From an uncultured Dehalococcoidia bacterium (GTDB taxonomy: Bacteria; Chloroflexota; Dehalococcoidia; Lucifugimonadales; UBA1127): 63,208 bases of DNA. The stretch lies in the NCBI GenBank assembly GCA_913049785.1, contig CAJWXP010000008.1, forward strand, positions 1 through 63,208, read 5' to 3'. Each line of letters opens with the position of its first letter. Positions within the stretch are counted from its first letter, which is position 1. The notes under the pieces were generated by a model. The model saw only the letters and a program-made list of their open reading frames with translations. It ran no database searches and had not been told where the DNA came from. The position numbers were made by a program, and so were the translations under genes. Shown here piece by piece: positions 33,754-43,121 of this stretch.

Positions 33754-35046
33754 TTATCCCTGTGGGTTCGCTGCGGTGGGCATTTTCCGGGGCGGCTTGG
33801 CGAACCCGACGATTGCGGCCACCAATAGCCATGCGGTCAAGACGGCTGTGAACGCCCAGGTGTACGTGCCAAAGGCATCGAACAGTCCCGCTACCATAAG
33901 TGGGCTTAAAGAGCCTGTTATCGTCGTGAGGGGTCTGATCAGGCTGTTGACGGCCCCCAAATGGAGTCGCCCGAAGTAGTTCGCGATGATCAGCGGTCTC
34001 ATGATGAAGAACCCGCCTACCGCCAGCCCGTGGAACCCCCCGGCCATGACCAGAGTGGTTGGGCCTGATATCTGCAAGAAGAAATAGACGCTGACCGCCG
34101 TCAGTAACGCCTGGACAACAAGCAGATGACGGACTGAGTACCGCTCACTGAGGAGGCCCCATACCAACCTAATGCTGATAGACCCTATGCCGTATGCAAT
34201 GGCCGCCAGGGACCCCACCTTGGCCGAAAATCCGATGTCCTGGAAGTACGGCAACCAGTTAGCGAAGAAACCGCCCATGCTCAACGTCGCCAAGCTGAAC
34301 GATATCGCAAGCAGCCAGAAGGTCGGCGTCCGTGCGGCCTCGCGTCTGGTGAAACTCACTTCAGCGATGGGCGGGGGTGTCGGTGTCTTGGCAGTGGGCA
34401 GCGGCGACTCTTCGCCGTCCGGCAGCAGGCCCATATCTTCAGGTCGAGTCTTGATCAAGAAGGACAAGGGGACCAGCACAGCTAACGTCACCAGGCCGAG
34501 GACCAACCAACCATCGCGCCAACCAACGGCAGAGACGATCGCCTGGACCGATATAGGGAATAGCAGCGGCCCCATCGCCGTCCCGATAGATGCTAGCCCC
34601 ATTGCCCGTCCACGCTTGCGGATGAACCATTTCGGCACTATAGCCACGGTCAACATCTCGCTCAGCGCCACCATGGAAAGCGCTCCCATGCCGCCGAACA
34701 CCAGATAGAAAATCCACAGATCGTGGACGTATTTCAGAAGGACCAGTGAAGTGCCAAGGCTGAGCGCGCTCCCAAGCATCAACAATCGCGGGCCGTTCTT
34801 CGTGTCTTGCAAAGGGCCTAACACAGGCGCCAGCACTCCGGCAACCAGGGCCCGGATGGTGAAGGCGCCAAAGAAGGCTGACCGGGACCAACCCAGTTCA
34901 TCGCCCATGGGTGCAACGAATATGCTGGCGCCCCAGACGCTAGCCCCACTGGTGAACGCCCCACCTACGATGGCGATGAAAACGATTACCCAGCCATAGT
35001 AGAAACGCGGGTGACCTTTTTGAGACACTTGTTCAGTAGGCTGCAC
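33754..35046 (-). CDS. MFS transporter, monocarboxylate/OFA-like
   Basis: 430 residues from a GTG at 35044-35046 that follows AGGAAAGGGG; an ATG 51 codons upstream has no homology behind it. After HPRFYYGWVIVFIA there are twelve hydrophobic helices with GVWGASIFVAPMGDELGWSR-like spacing, RKRGRAMGLASIGTAMGP in the first half, and a cytoplasmic loop of about 50 residues. This arrangement matches MFS carriers of the monocarboxylate/oxalate-formate type, so an organic acid is a plausible substrate. Confidence 0.85.
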   Translation of the reverse strand: MQPTEQVSQKGHPRFYYGWVIVFIAIVGGAFTSGASVWGASIFVAPMGDELGWSRSAFFGAFTIRALVAGVLAPVLGPLQDTKNGPRLLMLGSALSLGTSLVLLKYVHDLWIFYLVFGGMGALSMVALSEMLTVAIVPKWFIRKRGRAMGLASIGTAMGPLLFPISVQAIVSAVGWRDGWLVLGLVTLAVLVPLSFLIKTRPEDMGLLPDGEESPLPTAKTPTPPPIAEVSFTRREAARTPTFWLLAISFSLATLSMGGFFANWLPYFQDIGFSAKVGSLAAIAYGIGSISIRLVWGLLSERYSVRHLLVVQALLTAVSVYFFLQISGPTTLVMAGGFHGLAVGGFFIMRPLIIANYFGRLHLGAVNSLIRPLTTITGSLSPLMVAGLFDAFGTYTWAFTAVLTAWLLVAAIVGFAKPPRKMPTAANPQG

Positions 35047-35212
35047 CGCTGCCCCTTTCCTGGCAAAAACAAGACAACAATATGCCTGGGGCCAGGCAAA
35101 CACAAATTTCTTGGGCAGAGTAGCTGGTAAGCGCGGCCAATAAATAGCTTGCGGGGATACCCATGGGCCCGTGACGATTTTAGTCACCAAATCATGCATC
35201 TCTTGACGAGAA

Positions 35213-35241
35213 TTGACATCATATTATCGCGCTGGTAACGA
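35213..35241 (+). promoter_or_regulatory. Candidate promoter of the SRPBCC gene
   Basis: TTGACA (35213-35218), 17 bases, TAACGA (35236-35241), placed 33 bases before the ATG. The -10 box is poor, as in activated or repressed promoters. Confidence 0.45.
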
Positions 35242-35249
35242 TACCAGCG
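35230..35249. promoter_or_regulatory. Inverted repeat overlapping the -10 region
   Basis: CGCTGGTA-ACGA-TACCAGCG, eight perfect pairs, covering the candidate -10 box of the SRPBCC gene: a good place for a repressor to bind. Confidence 0.5.
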
Positions 35250-35273
35250 ACACACTTTGGAGGAGGTATTACT

Positions 35274-35758
35274 ATGGCTGATTTTTCCTATACCGCAGAG
35301 GCAACGAACAACACATCCGCAGACAAGATTTTCGGCATTGTGGCCGACCCCACCAAGCACGTTGAGCTGGCAGGCAGCGACGAGGTCAAGAAGATCACCG
35401 TATCCTCTGGACCGGTAGCGTGGGAACTACCATCCAAGCCGAGGAAGTAGTCATCGTCGGTGGCGACTCCATGGAACTGACCGCAGAATCCACAATGGTC
35501 ACCTATGAACCCGGCAAGGCATTCTCCTTCACCGTGATCCCTGCTCTTCCTGAGTGGGTAGGCCGCATGCAATGGTACTTTGATCTAGCACCGGGCGGCT
35601 CCGGCACTAAGGTCACCCACCGCGTAGAGGTCGACTGGGGTAACCCCACCCACGAGATGATCATCGGCCTGCGTGACAACTATGAGGAGATCCGTGCTCC
35701 TTATGTTCGCGATGGCATGGACAAGACTCCGGTGAACCTGAAGAAGATGGCAGAATAG
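35274..35758 (+). pseudogene. SRPBCC (START/Bet v1-like) family gene with a single-base frameshift
   Basis: The ATG at 35274 behind AGGAGG opens MADFSYTAEATNNTSADKIF, the beginning of a SRPBCC fold that binds hydrophobic ligands. The frame stops at 35448. The rest of the domain (MELTAESTMVTYEPGKAFSF, VGRMQWYFDLAP, GTKVTHRVEVDW) continues in another frame from 35420. Insertion of one G near 35418-35421 would restore a protein of about 161 residues. Everything else (promoter, ribosome site, terminator) looks intact, so a sequencing error or a very recent mutation is as likely as real decay. Confidence 0.75.
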
Positions 35759-35783
35759 CCAAACACTGAATCAGGCGCTAATG

Positions 35784-35814
35784 AAGAGCCCTGAGGATAA
35801 ACTCAGGGCTCTTT
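35784..35814 (+). terminator. Intrinsic terminator after the SRPBCC gene
   Basis: AGAGCCCTGAG and CTCAGGGCTCT form an 11-pair stem with a six-base loop, followed by TTCTATTA. Confidence 0.85.
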
Positions 35815-35875
35815 CTATTACGTAGTTTTTCGGCTCAAATAGCCATGACTGGACGAGACCCATTACACTTGATGC

Positions 35876-37135
35876 ATGGACGAGCAGCAGGAAATAGAAC
35901 CGTTAGGGCCGACCACAGCCAGCGAGACGGGTCGGAGCTTGTCGAACGGCATTGCCCTGTACCTCCACATCCCCTTCTGTGAGACCAAGTGTCCGTACTG
36001 TGATTTCAACACATACGCCGGTATCAACCACCTCATCCCCTCGTACATAGAGGCACTAAGCAACGAGCTTCGTACGTGGGCCAGCACCTTGAGGCACCCT
36101 CGCGTTAACTCCGTGTTCCTTGGCGGCGGCACACCATCGATGCTCTCGCCGAAGCAGATGAACGACCTGTTTACGTTGATTCGCGCTGAATTCGCCGTTC
36201 AGAAGGACGCAGAGATAAGCGCAGAGGTGAACCCGGACGATGTCACCCTGGAACGTATGACGGGGTTTGTGGAAGCAGGTCTGAACCGCATCAGCATTGG
36301 CGTCCAGTCCTTCGACGACACAGAGCTCCAACTGCTGGGAAGACGACACAGCGTCGCGCAAGCGCTCAAGGCGTTTGAAGCGGTGCAACGGGCAGGCATC
36401 ACCAACGTCAGCATGGACCTCATGTATGGCCTGCCACACCAGAGCCTGGAGAGTTGGAAGCGCAACATAGAGGGCATCATCACCGCAGCTCCACAGCATA
36501 TCTCCGCGTATGCGCTGACCTTGGAGCCGGACACGCCCATGGCTCAGCAGGTGTCCAAGCACATCATACCGGACCAAGACCCTGACCTGGCTGCTGATAT
36601 GTACGAGTGGGCCACAGGGGCGCTGGCAAAGGCAGGCTACCGGAACTATGAGATATCCAACTGGGCTCAGCCCGGTCGAGAGAGTAAGCACAACATCACC
36701 TACTGGCATAACCTGCCGTATCTCGGTGTGGGGCCAGGGGCGCACTCCTTCCTTGGCGGCTACAGGTTCGCCAACGGCAAGTCGCCGGTGACCTACATGG
36801 CCAAGGTCAACGCATGGGGAGAGCCGCCTCCGGACCTGGAAACGCTACTCCGAGAGAATCCTGGCTACGTGCAGGACATCGAGCCGATGGACGCCCAGAC
36901 GGAAATGGCGGACAGCCTCATCATGGGACTTCGACTGGCTGAAGGGGTGCGGAACCGTGATTTCTGTGCGCGCTACGGGGTGAACCTGCACGAGGTCTAT
37001 GGCGATGCGATCAAGGAGACCATCTCCCTGGGCCTTCTGAAATCCAACGGCATGTGGCCCGAGGCTACCATTCAGCTCACAGAGCGTGGCAAGCTCCTGG
37101 CCAACGAGGCCTTTGTGCGCTTCTTGGGGGACTAG
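35876..37135 (+). CDS. hemW: HemW-like radical SAM protein (haem chaperone, HemN family)
   Basis: 419 residues. The radical SAM cluster motif is CETKCPYC (Cys35, Cys39, Cys42), preceded by LYLHIPF and followed by GGGTPSM, the AdoMet-binding GGE-like segment. The C-terminal HemN domain contains ISNWAQPGRESKHNITYW. The single N-terminal cluster motif without the fourth HemN cysteine, together with the length, fits HemW, which delivers haem to respiratory enzymes, better than true coproporphyrinogen oxidase HemN. That role would suit the haem-rich cluster at 47-61 kb. Start ATG at 35876. Confidence 0.88.
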   Translation: MDEQQEIEPLGPTTASETGRSLSNGIALYLHIPFCETKCPYCDFNTYAGINHLIPSYIEALSNELRTWASTLRHPRVNSVFLGGGTPSMLSPKQMNDLFTLIRAEFAVQKDAEISAEVNPDDVTLERMTGFVEAGLNRISIGVQSFDDTELQLLGRRHSVAQALKAFEAVQRAGITNVSMDLMYGLPHQSLESWKRNIEGIITAAPQHISAYALTLEPDTPMAQQVSKHIIPDQDPDLAADMYEWATGALAKAGYRNYEISNWAQPGRESKHNITYWHNLPYLGVGPGAHSFLGGYRFANGKSPVTYMAKVNAWGEPPPDLETLLRENPGYVQDIEPMDAQTEMADSLIMGLRLAEGVRNRDFCARYGVNLHEVYGDAIKETISLGLLKSNGMWPEATIQLTERGKLLANEAFVRFLGD

Positions 37136-37233
37136 TTCTGTTGAGCCCAGCGTCCAGCCCTTTGAAAATGCATCCAACAGCCTACCGAATATCGTATAAT
37201 AATTGTTTGTGATTAATTGCACATGGAGACGAT

Positions 37234-37734
37234 GTGAAGCGTTTAACGGCAATCCTAATGTTCGCGATGGCCCTGGTGTTCGTAGCAGCAGCGTGTGGTA
37301 GCAGCGACGATGGTGCCAACTCGGTATCGGCACCCATTCCGACCACAGCCCCTGTTCCCACGGCCGCTCCGGCAGCCAGCGCCAGTGCCAGTACAGTGAA
37401 CGTTGAACTGAGCGAGTTTTCCATCAGTCTGGACGCCACTGTAGGTGGGGCTGGAGATATCACATTTGTGACCACCAATACTGGAGCTCTGCCCCATGAG
37501 TTCGTCATTCTTCAGTCAGACGTGGCTTCCGACGCGTTAACGGTGGACACCGCCACCGCAAAAGCGGATGAAACAGCTGCAGGAGGAGCGATCGGCAGAA
37601 TCCCGCAGGCAGATTTGGGAGCAGGCGCATCCACCAGCGTGTCCTTCAACCTTGCCCCCGGAAACTACGTATTGATCTGCAACGTCGCCGGCCACTACCA
37701 GAGCGGTATGACCACAGCATTCACGGTGCAATAA
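37234..37734 (+). CDS. Lipoprotein cupredoxin (plastocyanin/azurin-like)
   Basis: 166 residues. The signal ends in FVAAACGSSDD, a lipobox, so it is membrane-tethered on the outside. A Ser/Ala/Pro-rich linker (about 30-52) leads to a cupredoxin fold with type 1 copper ligands His in LPHEFVI, and Cys, His, Met in LICNVAGHYQSGM. It is probably a small periplasmic electron carrier and could serve the Alternative Complex III chain encoded further on, though no link is proven. The start is GTG at 37234 behind GGAGA. TATAAT occurs at 37195-37200 without a clear -35 box. Confidence 0.88.
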   Translation: MKRLTAILMFAMALVFVAAACGSSDDGANSVSAPIPTTAPVPTAAPAASASASTVNVELSEFSISLDATVGGAGDITFVTTNTGALPHEFVILQSDVASDALTVDTATAKADETAAGGAIGRIPQADLGAGASTSVSFNLAPGNYVLICNVAGHYQSGMTTAFTVQ

Positions 37735-37758
37735 AGTAGTAGCTCAGGTCAAAGAAAA

Positions 37759-37785
37759 GAGAGCCGCTAAGCGGCCCTCTTTTTC
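37759..37785 (+). terminator. Intrinsic terminator after the cupredoxin gene
   Basis: GAG-A-GCCGC, loop TAA, GCGGC-C-CTC, then TTTTTTC; one mismatched pair inside an otherwise perfect stem. Confidence 0.8.
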
Positions 37786-37794
37786 AAACCAATC

Positions 37795-37812
37795 TCCGGT
37801 ATCCGCCAGGTC
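37795..37812 (-). repeat. GGTTACC element core only (copy 11)
   Basis: Directly after the aminotransferase TAA on the minus strand: GACCTGGCGGATACCGGAG. Core and spacer end are present but no stem-loop. Confidence 0.4.
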
Positions 37813-39006
37813 TTATGAGTCGGCAGCTAAGCTTTTGCTTGCAGCAGCTACGCCTGAACCACCTGCGACCTCAAACCCAGACTCCGGCAAGATCGTCTCC
37901 AGCGCCGACAGAAGCGACAACACGTTGGGAACCGTTGACGACTCGCCCATGAGCCCGATCCGCCACATCTTGCCACCGAACTGACCAAGCCCGCCGCCGA
38001 TCTCGATCTTGTACTCGTTCAGCAAACGACGTCGCAGTGGCGCGTCCTCAATGCCGTCCGGCACAAACACTGATGTCAGCTGATAGGTGCACCGGTCCTC
38101 TGGCACCAGCAGCTTCAGGCCAAGCGCTTCCAGGCCAGCCCTCAAGGCTCTACCGTTCTTCCGATGCCGTGCAAACCGGTTCTCCAGACCCTCTTCAAGC
38201 ACCATCCGTAGAGATTCTCGCAGTGCGTATATATTGCTCATGGGAGCTGTGTGGTGATAAACGCGAGTGCCCCCAGCCCAGTACTGCAACAACAACCCTA
38301 GGTCCAGATACCAGCTTCGGGGCTTTTCCTTCCGGTTCTTGATCACTTCCAGCGCTCGCGGGCCTATCGCCACCGGAGACATTCCTGGAGGCGACCCGAG
38401 GCACTTTTGTGTAGCGCTGTAGGCGAAGTCGATATCGATGTCGTCGAAGTTGACGGGTGAGCCGCCCAACGATGTCACGGTGTCCGCCAGGAAGAGTGCA
38501 TTGTTGTCATGGGCCAGCTTCGCCAGATCCTTGAGTGGCTGCAGCACGCCCGTGGAGGTCTCCGCATGAACGGCGGCAAGCAGCTTCACATTGGAGTGCT
38601 TCTTCAACTCGGCCTCAACCGCCTCGGGTGATGCGGTCTGGCCCCACTCAACCGACACAGTCAGCACCTCTGCCCCCTGGCGTGAAGCGATCTCTGACAG
38701 TCGGAGGCCGAAGTAGCCGTTCTCCACCACCATCGCCACGTCGCCGGGCTCCAGCAGGTTGGCAAGAGCGGCTTCCATCCCCGCTGAGCCGGTACCGGAA
38801 ACGGGGAGCGTGAATGCCTCAGCGGTCCCAAAGACCTCACGGAGCATCTCAGCAACGCCGTCCATGATCTGAATGAACTCCGGGTCAAGATACCCAAGAA
38901 TTGGTGTGGACATAGCGCGAAGCACCCGGGGGTCAACATCGCTGGGGCCGGGGCCAAGCAATGTTCGATGGGACGGGATCAACTCTGGGACGGGACCTGG
39001 GGCCAT
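37813..39006 (-). CDS. Class V aminotransferase (serine/alanine-glyoxylate aminotransferase-like)
   Basis: A 397-residue PLP enzyme. LLGPGPSDVDPRVLRAM and GTGSAGMEAALANLLEPGD are typical of the SPT/AGT group, the aspartate is in LADTVTSLGG, and the PLP lysine is in SATQKCLGSPPG. It moves an amino group from alanine or serine to glyoxylate. The C-terminal 20 residues are Ala/Ser-rich. Start ATG at 39004-39006, with a weak ribosome site. It is divergent from the SDR gene that follows and ends against a terminator and a short repeat core. Confidence 0.92.
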   Translation of the reverse strand: MAPGPVPELIPSHRTLLGPGPSDVDPRVLRAMSTPILGYLDPEFIQIMDGVAEMLREVFGTAEAFTLPVSGTGSAGMEAALANLLEPGDVAMVVENGYFGLRLSEIASRQGAEVLTVSVEWGQTASPEAVEAELKKHSNVKLLAAVHAETSTGVLQPLKDLAKLAHDNNALFLADTVTSLGGSPVNFDDIDIDFAYSATQKCLGSPPGMSPVAIGPRALEVIKNRKEKPRSWYLDLGLLLQYWAGGTRVYHHTAPMSNIYALRESLRMVLEEGLENRFARHRKNGRALRAGLEALGLKLLVPEDRCTYQLTSVFVPDGIEDAPLRRRLLNEYKIEIGGGLGQFGGKMWRIGLMGESSTVPNVLSLLSALETILPESGFEVAGGSGVAAASKSLAADS

Positions 39007-39158
39007 GTCACACCTCTATCGTCGTATGTTCAAGGAAAATGCCGGGGGGGGAAACCCAAGCAAGCGTATCAATTCAGATAGGGGCCGTCAATGCACACCC
39101 TTGTCGCGACGCGTGCCTGACAGATATAATCGCGGGCATCCAAGCACAAAGGAGCAAC

Positions 39159-39950
39159 ATGGACTATGAATTGAAGGGGCGCGTAGCCCTGGTGACCGGC
39201 GGCAGCGAGGGCATCGGCAAGGCAACAGCCACAGCCCTATCGGTAGAGGGCGCTCGCGTCGTCATCTGCGCACGTCGACCCGATGTGTTGGAAGTTGCGG
39301 CAGAGGAGATACGCAAGGTCACAGGGGGTGAGGTCCTGGCGGTTCCCACCGACGTATCGAAGCCGGACCAGGTAGCCAACCTCATCAAGACAGTCAACGA
39401 CACTTGGGGCGGCGTGGACGTGCTGGTCAACAACGCAGGCACAGCATCCGGCAAGGCTTTTGAGGACATCGGCGACGAGGACTGGATGGCGGACCTGGAC
39501 CTGAAGCTCTTTGGCTGGGCGCGCACCATCCGGGGGGTGCTCCCGCACATGAAGGAGCAGCGTTGGGGGCGCATCATCAACCTCACGGCCCTGGCAGGCA
39601 AGACGCCGGGAGCCAACTCCGCACCATCGTCTGTGAGCAGGGCGGCAGGCATCGCGTTGACCAAGTCGCTATCGAAGGAAGTGGCCTCGGACAACATCCT
39701 GGTGAACACCGTCTGCATCGGCCTCATCAAGGCGGGTCAGCACGAGACGAAGTTCAAGGCCCTGGTGGCTCAAAACCCAAAACTTACCCTAGACGAGCAC
39801 TACGCCAACATGGGGAAGAACGTCCCGCTGGGTCGAGTCGGAGAATCGGCGGAAGCGGCCAACCTCATCACCTTCCTGGCATCGGAGCGGGCCAGCTTCA
39901 TCACCGGCGTAGCTATCAATATGGACGGTGGTATGAGCCCCGTCGTGTAG
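39159..39950 (+). CDS. SDR-fold protein lacking the usual YxxxK residues
   Basis: 263 residues with a clear NAD(P)-binding start, LVTGGSEGIGKA (13-22), NNAG at 91-94 and the C-terminal FITGVAINMDGGMSPV. Aligning on the invariant LTKSL, the catalytic Tyr is replaced by Ser157 and Lys by Arg161 (SSVSRAAG instead of YAATKAAV), and the Ser of the triad is Thr or Ala in NLTALAG. It may bind nucleotide without classical SDR chemistry, or use a different residue set. Start ATG at 39159 behind AAAGGAGC. The longer open frame upstream is not supported. Confidence 0.88.
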   Translation: MDYELKGRVALVTGGSEGIGKATATALSVEGARVVICARRPDVLEVAAEEIRKVTGGEVLAVPTDVSKPDQVANLIKTVNDTWGGVDVLVNNAGTASGKAFEDIGDEDWMADLDLKLFGWARTIRGVLPHMKEQRWGRIINLTALAGKTPGANSAPSSVSRAAGIALTKSLSKEVASDNILVNTVCIGLIKAGQHETKFKALVAQNPKLTLDEHYANMGKNVPLGRVGESAEAANLITFLASERASFITGVAINMDGGMSPVV

Positions 39951-40112
39951 GTAGCCACGTGTGTAGGTTGATCCTGTAGTCGGGAGAATTTGTAACAAGA
40001 CTGAAACACCTGGTACCCACGGACGCGATATATTGTTCTCGAACAAATGGCGAATTACTTGTAACCCGTGGACGGGTTAAAGAAGTACAAGACTTACTGT
40101 AAGGAGTGTTCA

Positions 40113-41561
40113 ATGACAAGTGACAACAAGCCCACCACTCCCGCCGATGTCACGGCGATGATCAAAGAAAACGGCATCATGATGATCGACCTGAAGTTCT
40201 GCGACCTTCCCGGCACCTGGCAGCACTTCACCCTCCCTCTGATCGAGTATGAGGAAAAGCTCTTTGAAGAGGGCACCGGCTTTGACGGTTCCTCCATCAG
40301 AGGGTTCCAGGCCATCCATGAGAGCGACATGCTGATCGTGCCGGACCCGACCACTGCAATGATCGATCCATTCGCAGCGATGCCGACCCTCTCACTGATC
40401 TGCGACATCGTCGACCCCAGTGTGAGCAAGCCCTATGGCCGTGACCCGCGCCTGATCGCCAAGAAGGCAGAAGCGTTCTTGAAGGAGTCCGGCGTTGGCG
40501 ATGTGAGCTTCTGGGGCCCGGAGCTTGAGTTCTTCATGTTCGATTCCGTCCGCTTCGATCAGAATGCCCACAGTGGTTACTACTTCATCGACTCTGACGA
40601 GGGTATCTGGAACAGCGGCGCCGAGTTCGATCTGGACGGCGGCCCGAACCTGGGCAACAAGATCCGTCACAAGGAAGGCTACTTTCCCACACCTCCCGTG
40701 GACACCCAGCAGGACATCCGCTCAGAGATGGTCCAGCGCATGGTGGAAGCTGGCATCCACATTGAAAAACATCACCATGAAGTTGCGACTGCCGGTCAGG
40801 CAGAGATCGACATGAAGTTCGATAGCCTCCTGAGCATGGCCGACAAGGTTCTGACCTACAAGTACCTGGTTAAGAACGTAGCACGAGAGCATGGCAAGAT
40901 TGCAACGTTCATGCCCAAGCCCCTCTTCGGGGACAACGGCACGGGCATGCACGTCCACCAGAGCGTCTGGAAGGATGGTGTACCACTGTTCTACGCAGAC
41001 CAGGGCTACGCCAACCTCTCCACCTTTGGCCTGCACTACATCGGTGGACTGCTCAAGCACGCCCCGGCGCTGCTGGCCTTCTGCGCACCTACCACCAACT
41101 CTTACAAGCGGTTGGTCCCAGGCTATGAGGCACCGGTAAACCTGGCCTACTCCATGCGGAACCGGAGCGCCTGCTGTCGGATTCCTGCCTACTTCCCTAA
41201 CCCTGCAGCCAAGCGGGTGGAGTTCCGTTGCCCGGATCCCACGGCCAACCCATACCTGGCCTTCTCCGCTATGCTGATGGCTGGCCTTGACGGCGTCATC
41301 AACAAGATCGATCCCGGCCAACCTCTGGACAAGGACATCTACAACATATCCGCAGAAGAGGCGGCCGGCATCCAACAGGTGCCCGGAAGCCTGGAAGAGG
41401 CACTGGACGCACTGAAGAACGACCACGAGTTCCTACTGCGTGGAGACGTCTTCAGCAAGGACCTGATAGACACGTGGATCGACTACAAGATAAAGCGTGA
41501 GGTTGACCCCATGCGGTTGCGCCCGCATCCATACGAGTACGCTCTCTACCTGGACGCATAA
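40113..41561 (+). CDS. glnA: Glutamine synthetase, type I
   Basis: 482 residues. The beta-grasp domain starts [17 protein letters not shown], then [17 protein letters not shown], the ammonium/ATP loop [19 protein letters not shown] and the glutamate region NRSACCRIP. It makes glutamine from glutamate and ammonia. [11 protein letters not shown] retains a Tyr at the place adenylylated by GlnE in type I-beta enzymes, so covalent control is possible. The ATG at 40113 follows AAGGAG. A hairpin separates it from a second synthetase. Confidence 0.96.
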   Translation: MTSDNKPTTPADVTAMIKENGIMMIDLKFCDLPGTWQHFTLPLIEYEEKLFEEGTGFDGSSIRGFQAIHESDMLIVPDPTTAMIDPFAAMPTLSLICDIVDPSVSKPYGRDPRLIAKKAEAFLKESGVGDVSFWGPELEFFMFDSVRFDQNAHSGYYFIDSDEGIWNSGAEFDLDGGPNLGNKIRHKEGYFPTPPVDTQQDIRSEMVQRMVEAGIHIEKHHHEVATAGQAEIDMKFDSLLSMADKVLTYKYLVKNVAREHGKIATFMPKPLFGDNGTGMHVHQSVWKDGVPLFYADQGYANLSTFGLHYIGGLLKHAPALLAFCAPTTNSYKRLVPGYEAPVNLAYSMRNRSACCRIPAYFPNPAAKRVEFRCPDPTANPYLAFSAMLMAGLDGVINKIDPGQPLDKDIYNISAEEAAGIQQVPGSLEEALDALKNDHEFLLRGDVFSKDLIDTWIDYKIKREVDPMRLRPHPYEYALYLDA

Positions 41562-41580
41562 GAAACAAGATGATCGCATC

Positions 41581-41610
41581 AGGGGCGTTTCCGCTGATGG
41601 GAGCGCCCCT
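41581..41610 (+). terminator. Hairpin between the two glutamine synthetase genes
   Basis: AGGGGCG and CGCCCCT form a seven-pair stem with a 16-base loop, without a long T-run. It may attenuate read-through from glnA into the second gene. Confidence 0.5.
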
Positions 41611-41649
41611 TGTGCGTTTCAGGGGAAGGGTAGCAGCCACGGAGGCACT

Positions 41650-42990
41650 ATGACCACTGAGCACGACAAAGCAGCAATAGAGTTCGTCCTTCACACCGCC
41701 AGGGAAGAGGACGTGAAGTTCATTCGCCTCTGGTTCGCTGACATCCTTGGCAACATGAAGGGCATCGCCATCACCGTGGAGGAGCTTGAAGACGCCCTCA
41801 CTCGCGGAGTCACCTTTGACGGCTCGTCCATCCAGGGCTTTGCGCGTGACACGGAATGGGACATGGTGCTCCTGCCTGACCCCACAACCTTCCGCATCCT
41901 GCCATGGCGACCTCGGCAAAACGCGGTGGCTCGCATGTTCTGCGATATCCTGACGCCCCAGCACACACCATTCGAAGGCGATCCACGCAACGTGCTTCGA
42001 CGATGTGTTGAGGAAGCCAACCAGCTTGGCCTCCAGTTCTACGTCAGTTCTGACCTGGAGTTCTTCTACTTCAAGAGCCCCGAGGACCCCACGCCGCTCG
42101 ATGGTGCAGGCTACTTTGATCAGACCCCTGGGGATGTCGCCACAGAGCTTCGTCGAGAGACGGTGCTGAACCTGGGAGACATGGGTATTCCGGTGAAGTA
42201 CTCCCACCATGAAGCAGCGCCCAGCCAGCACGAGGTCGACCTGCAGCACACAGACGCACTCACTATGGCGGATAACGTCATGACAGCTCGCCTGGTCATC
42301 AAAGAGGTTGCTCTGAGCCACGGCTTGTACGCAACATTCATGCCCAAGCCCATTAGCAGCCTGAACGGCTCCGGGATGCACGTAAACATGTCCCTCTTCA
42401 AGGGTAACACCAACGCCTTCTACGATGAGAACGACCCGCTCAAGTTCTCGCTTTTGGCAAGGCAGTTCCTGGCAGGCCTGCTGAGTCACGCCCCGGAAAT
42501 AAGCATAGTCACCAACCAGTGGATCAACTCCTACAAGCGGCTGGTGGCTGGCTACGAGGCCCCCGTGTACACGTCCTGGGCCAGTGGTAACAGCTCTGAC
42601 CTGGTACGCATCCCGTCTTTCAAGCCCGGACGGGAGGATTCTGTTCGACTGGAGTACCGCGCCCCTGACCCTGCTTGCAACCCGTACCTGGCTTTCGCGG
42701 CGCTGCTGACGGCTGGGCTTGCCGGCATTCGCAACGAGTACGATGTGCCACCGCCGGTAGAGGGCAACGTGTTTGAGATGACGGATGAACAGCGGAAGGA
42801 CAAGGGGATCAAGACATTACCGGGGAGCCTGTTCGAGGCTATCAAAATGGCGGAAGACAGCGATATCCTGCGACTGGCCCTTGGCGATCGTGTGGTGGAC
42901 ACGCTGCTGACCAACAAGCGCATCGAGTGGGAACGCTATCGTAGCCAGGTAACCGACTACGAGATCAAGGAATACCTACCGCTGCTGTAG
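41650..42990 (+). CDS. Second glutamine synthetase-family protein (type I-alpha-like)
   Basis: 446 residues with all synthetase blocks: TFDGSSIQGFARDTEWDM, FMPKPISSLNGSGMHVN, SYKRLVAGYEAP and YRAPDPACNPYLAFA. The adenylylation region reads GNVFEMTDEQ and has no Tyr, and the shorter length fits type I-alpha, which is controlled by feedback inhibition rather than GlnE. It could be a true second glutamine synthetase or a gamma-glutamyl ligase for another amine. The start ATG at 41650 follows GGAGGC. It lies 88 bases after glnA on the same strand. The stop is followed by a GGGTCT-T-AGACCC hairpin. Confidence 0.9.
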   Translation: MTTEHDKAAIEFVLHTAREEDVKFIRLWFADILGNMKGIAITVEELEDALTRGVTFDGSSIQGFARDTEWDMVLLPDPTTFRILPWRPRQNAVARMFCDILTPQHTPFEGDPRNVLRRCVEEANQLGLQFYVSSDLEFFYFKSPEDPTPLDGAGYFDQTPGDVATELRRETVLNLGDMGIPVKYSHHEAAPSQHEVDLQHTDALTMADNVMTARLVIKEVALSHGLYATFMPKPISSLNGSGMHVNMSLFKGNTNAFYDENDPLKFSLLARQFLAGLLSHAPEISIVTNQWINSYKRLVAGYEAPVYTSWASGNSSDLVRIPSFKPGREDSVRLEYRAPDPACNPYLAFAALLTAGLAGIRNEYDVPPPVEGNVFEMTDEQRKDKGIKTLPGSLFEAIKMAEDSDILRLALGDRVVDTLLTNKRIEWERYRSQVTDYEIKEYLPLL

Positions 42991-43121
42991 GGGTCTTAGA
43001 CCCTCTGCTGCCTACCGCGCAATGCCCACGGCGTGAATCTAATCGTCCGAGGAGTCTGCTCACGTCTTTGTAGGCTCTCTCGCACCGCCGAAGCTCCGCT
43101 CTCAATGAGCGCACGCTTCTT

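Noticed and set aside
42991-43020. GGTTACC element after the second glutamine synthetase
   Set aside because: A GGGTCT-T-AGACCC hairpin directly after the stop has the right position, but the following CTGCTGCCTACCGCG lacks the spacer and GGTTACC core.
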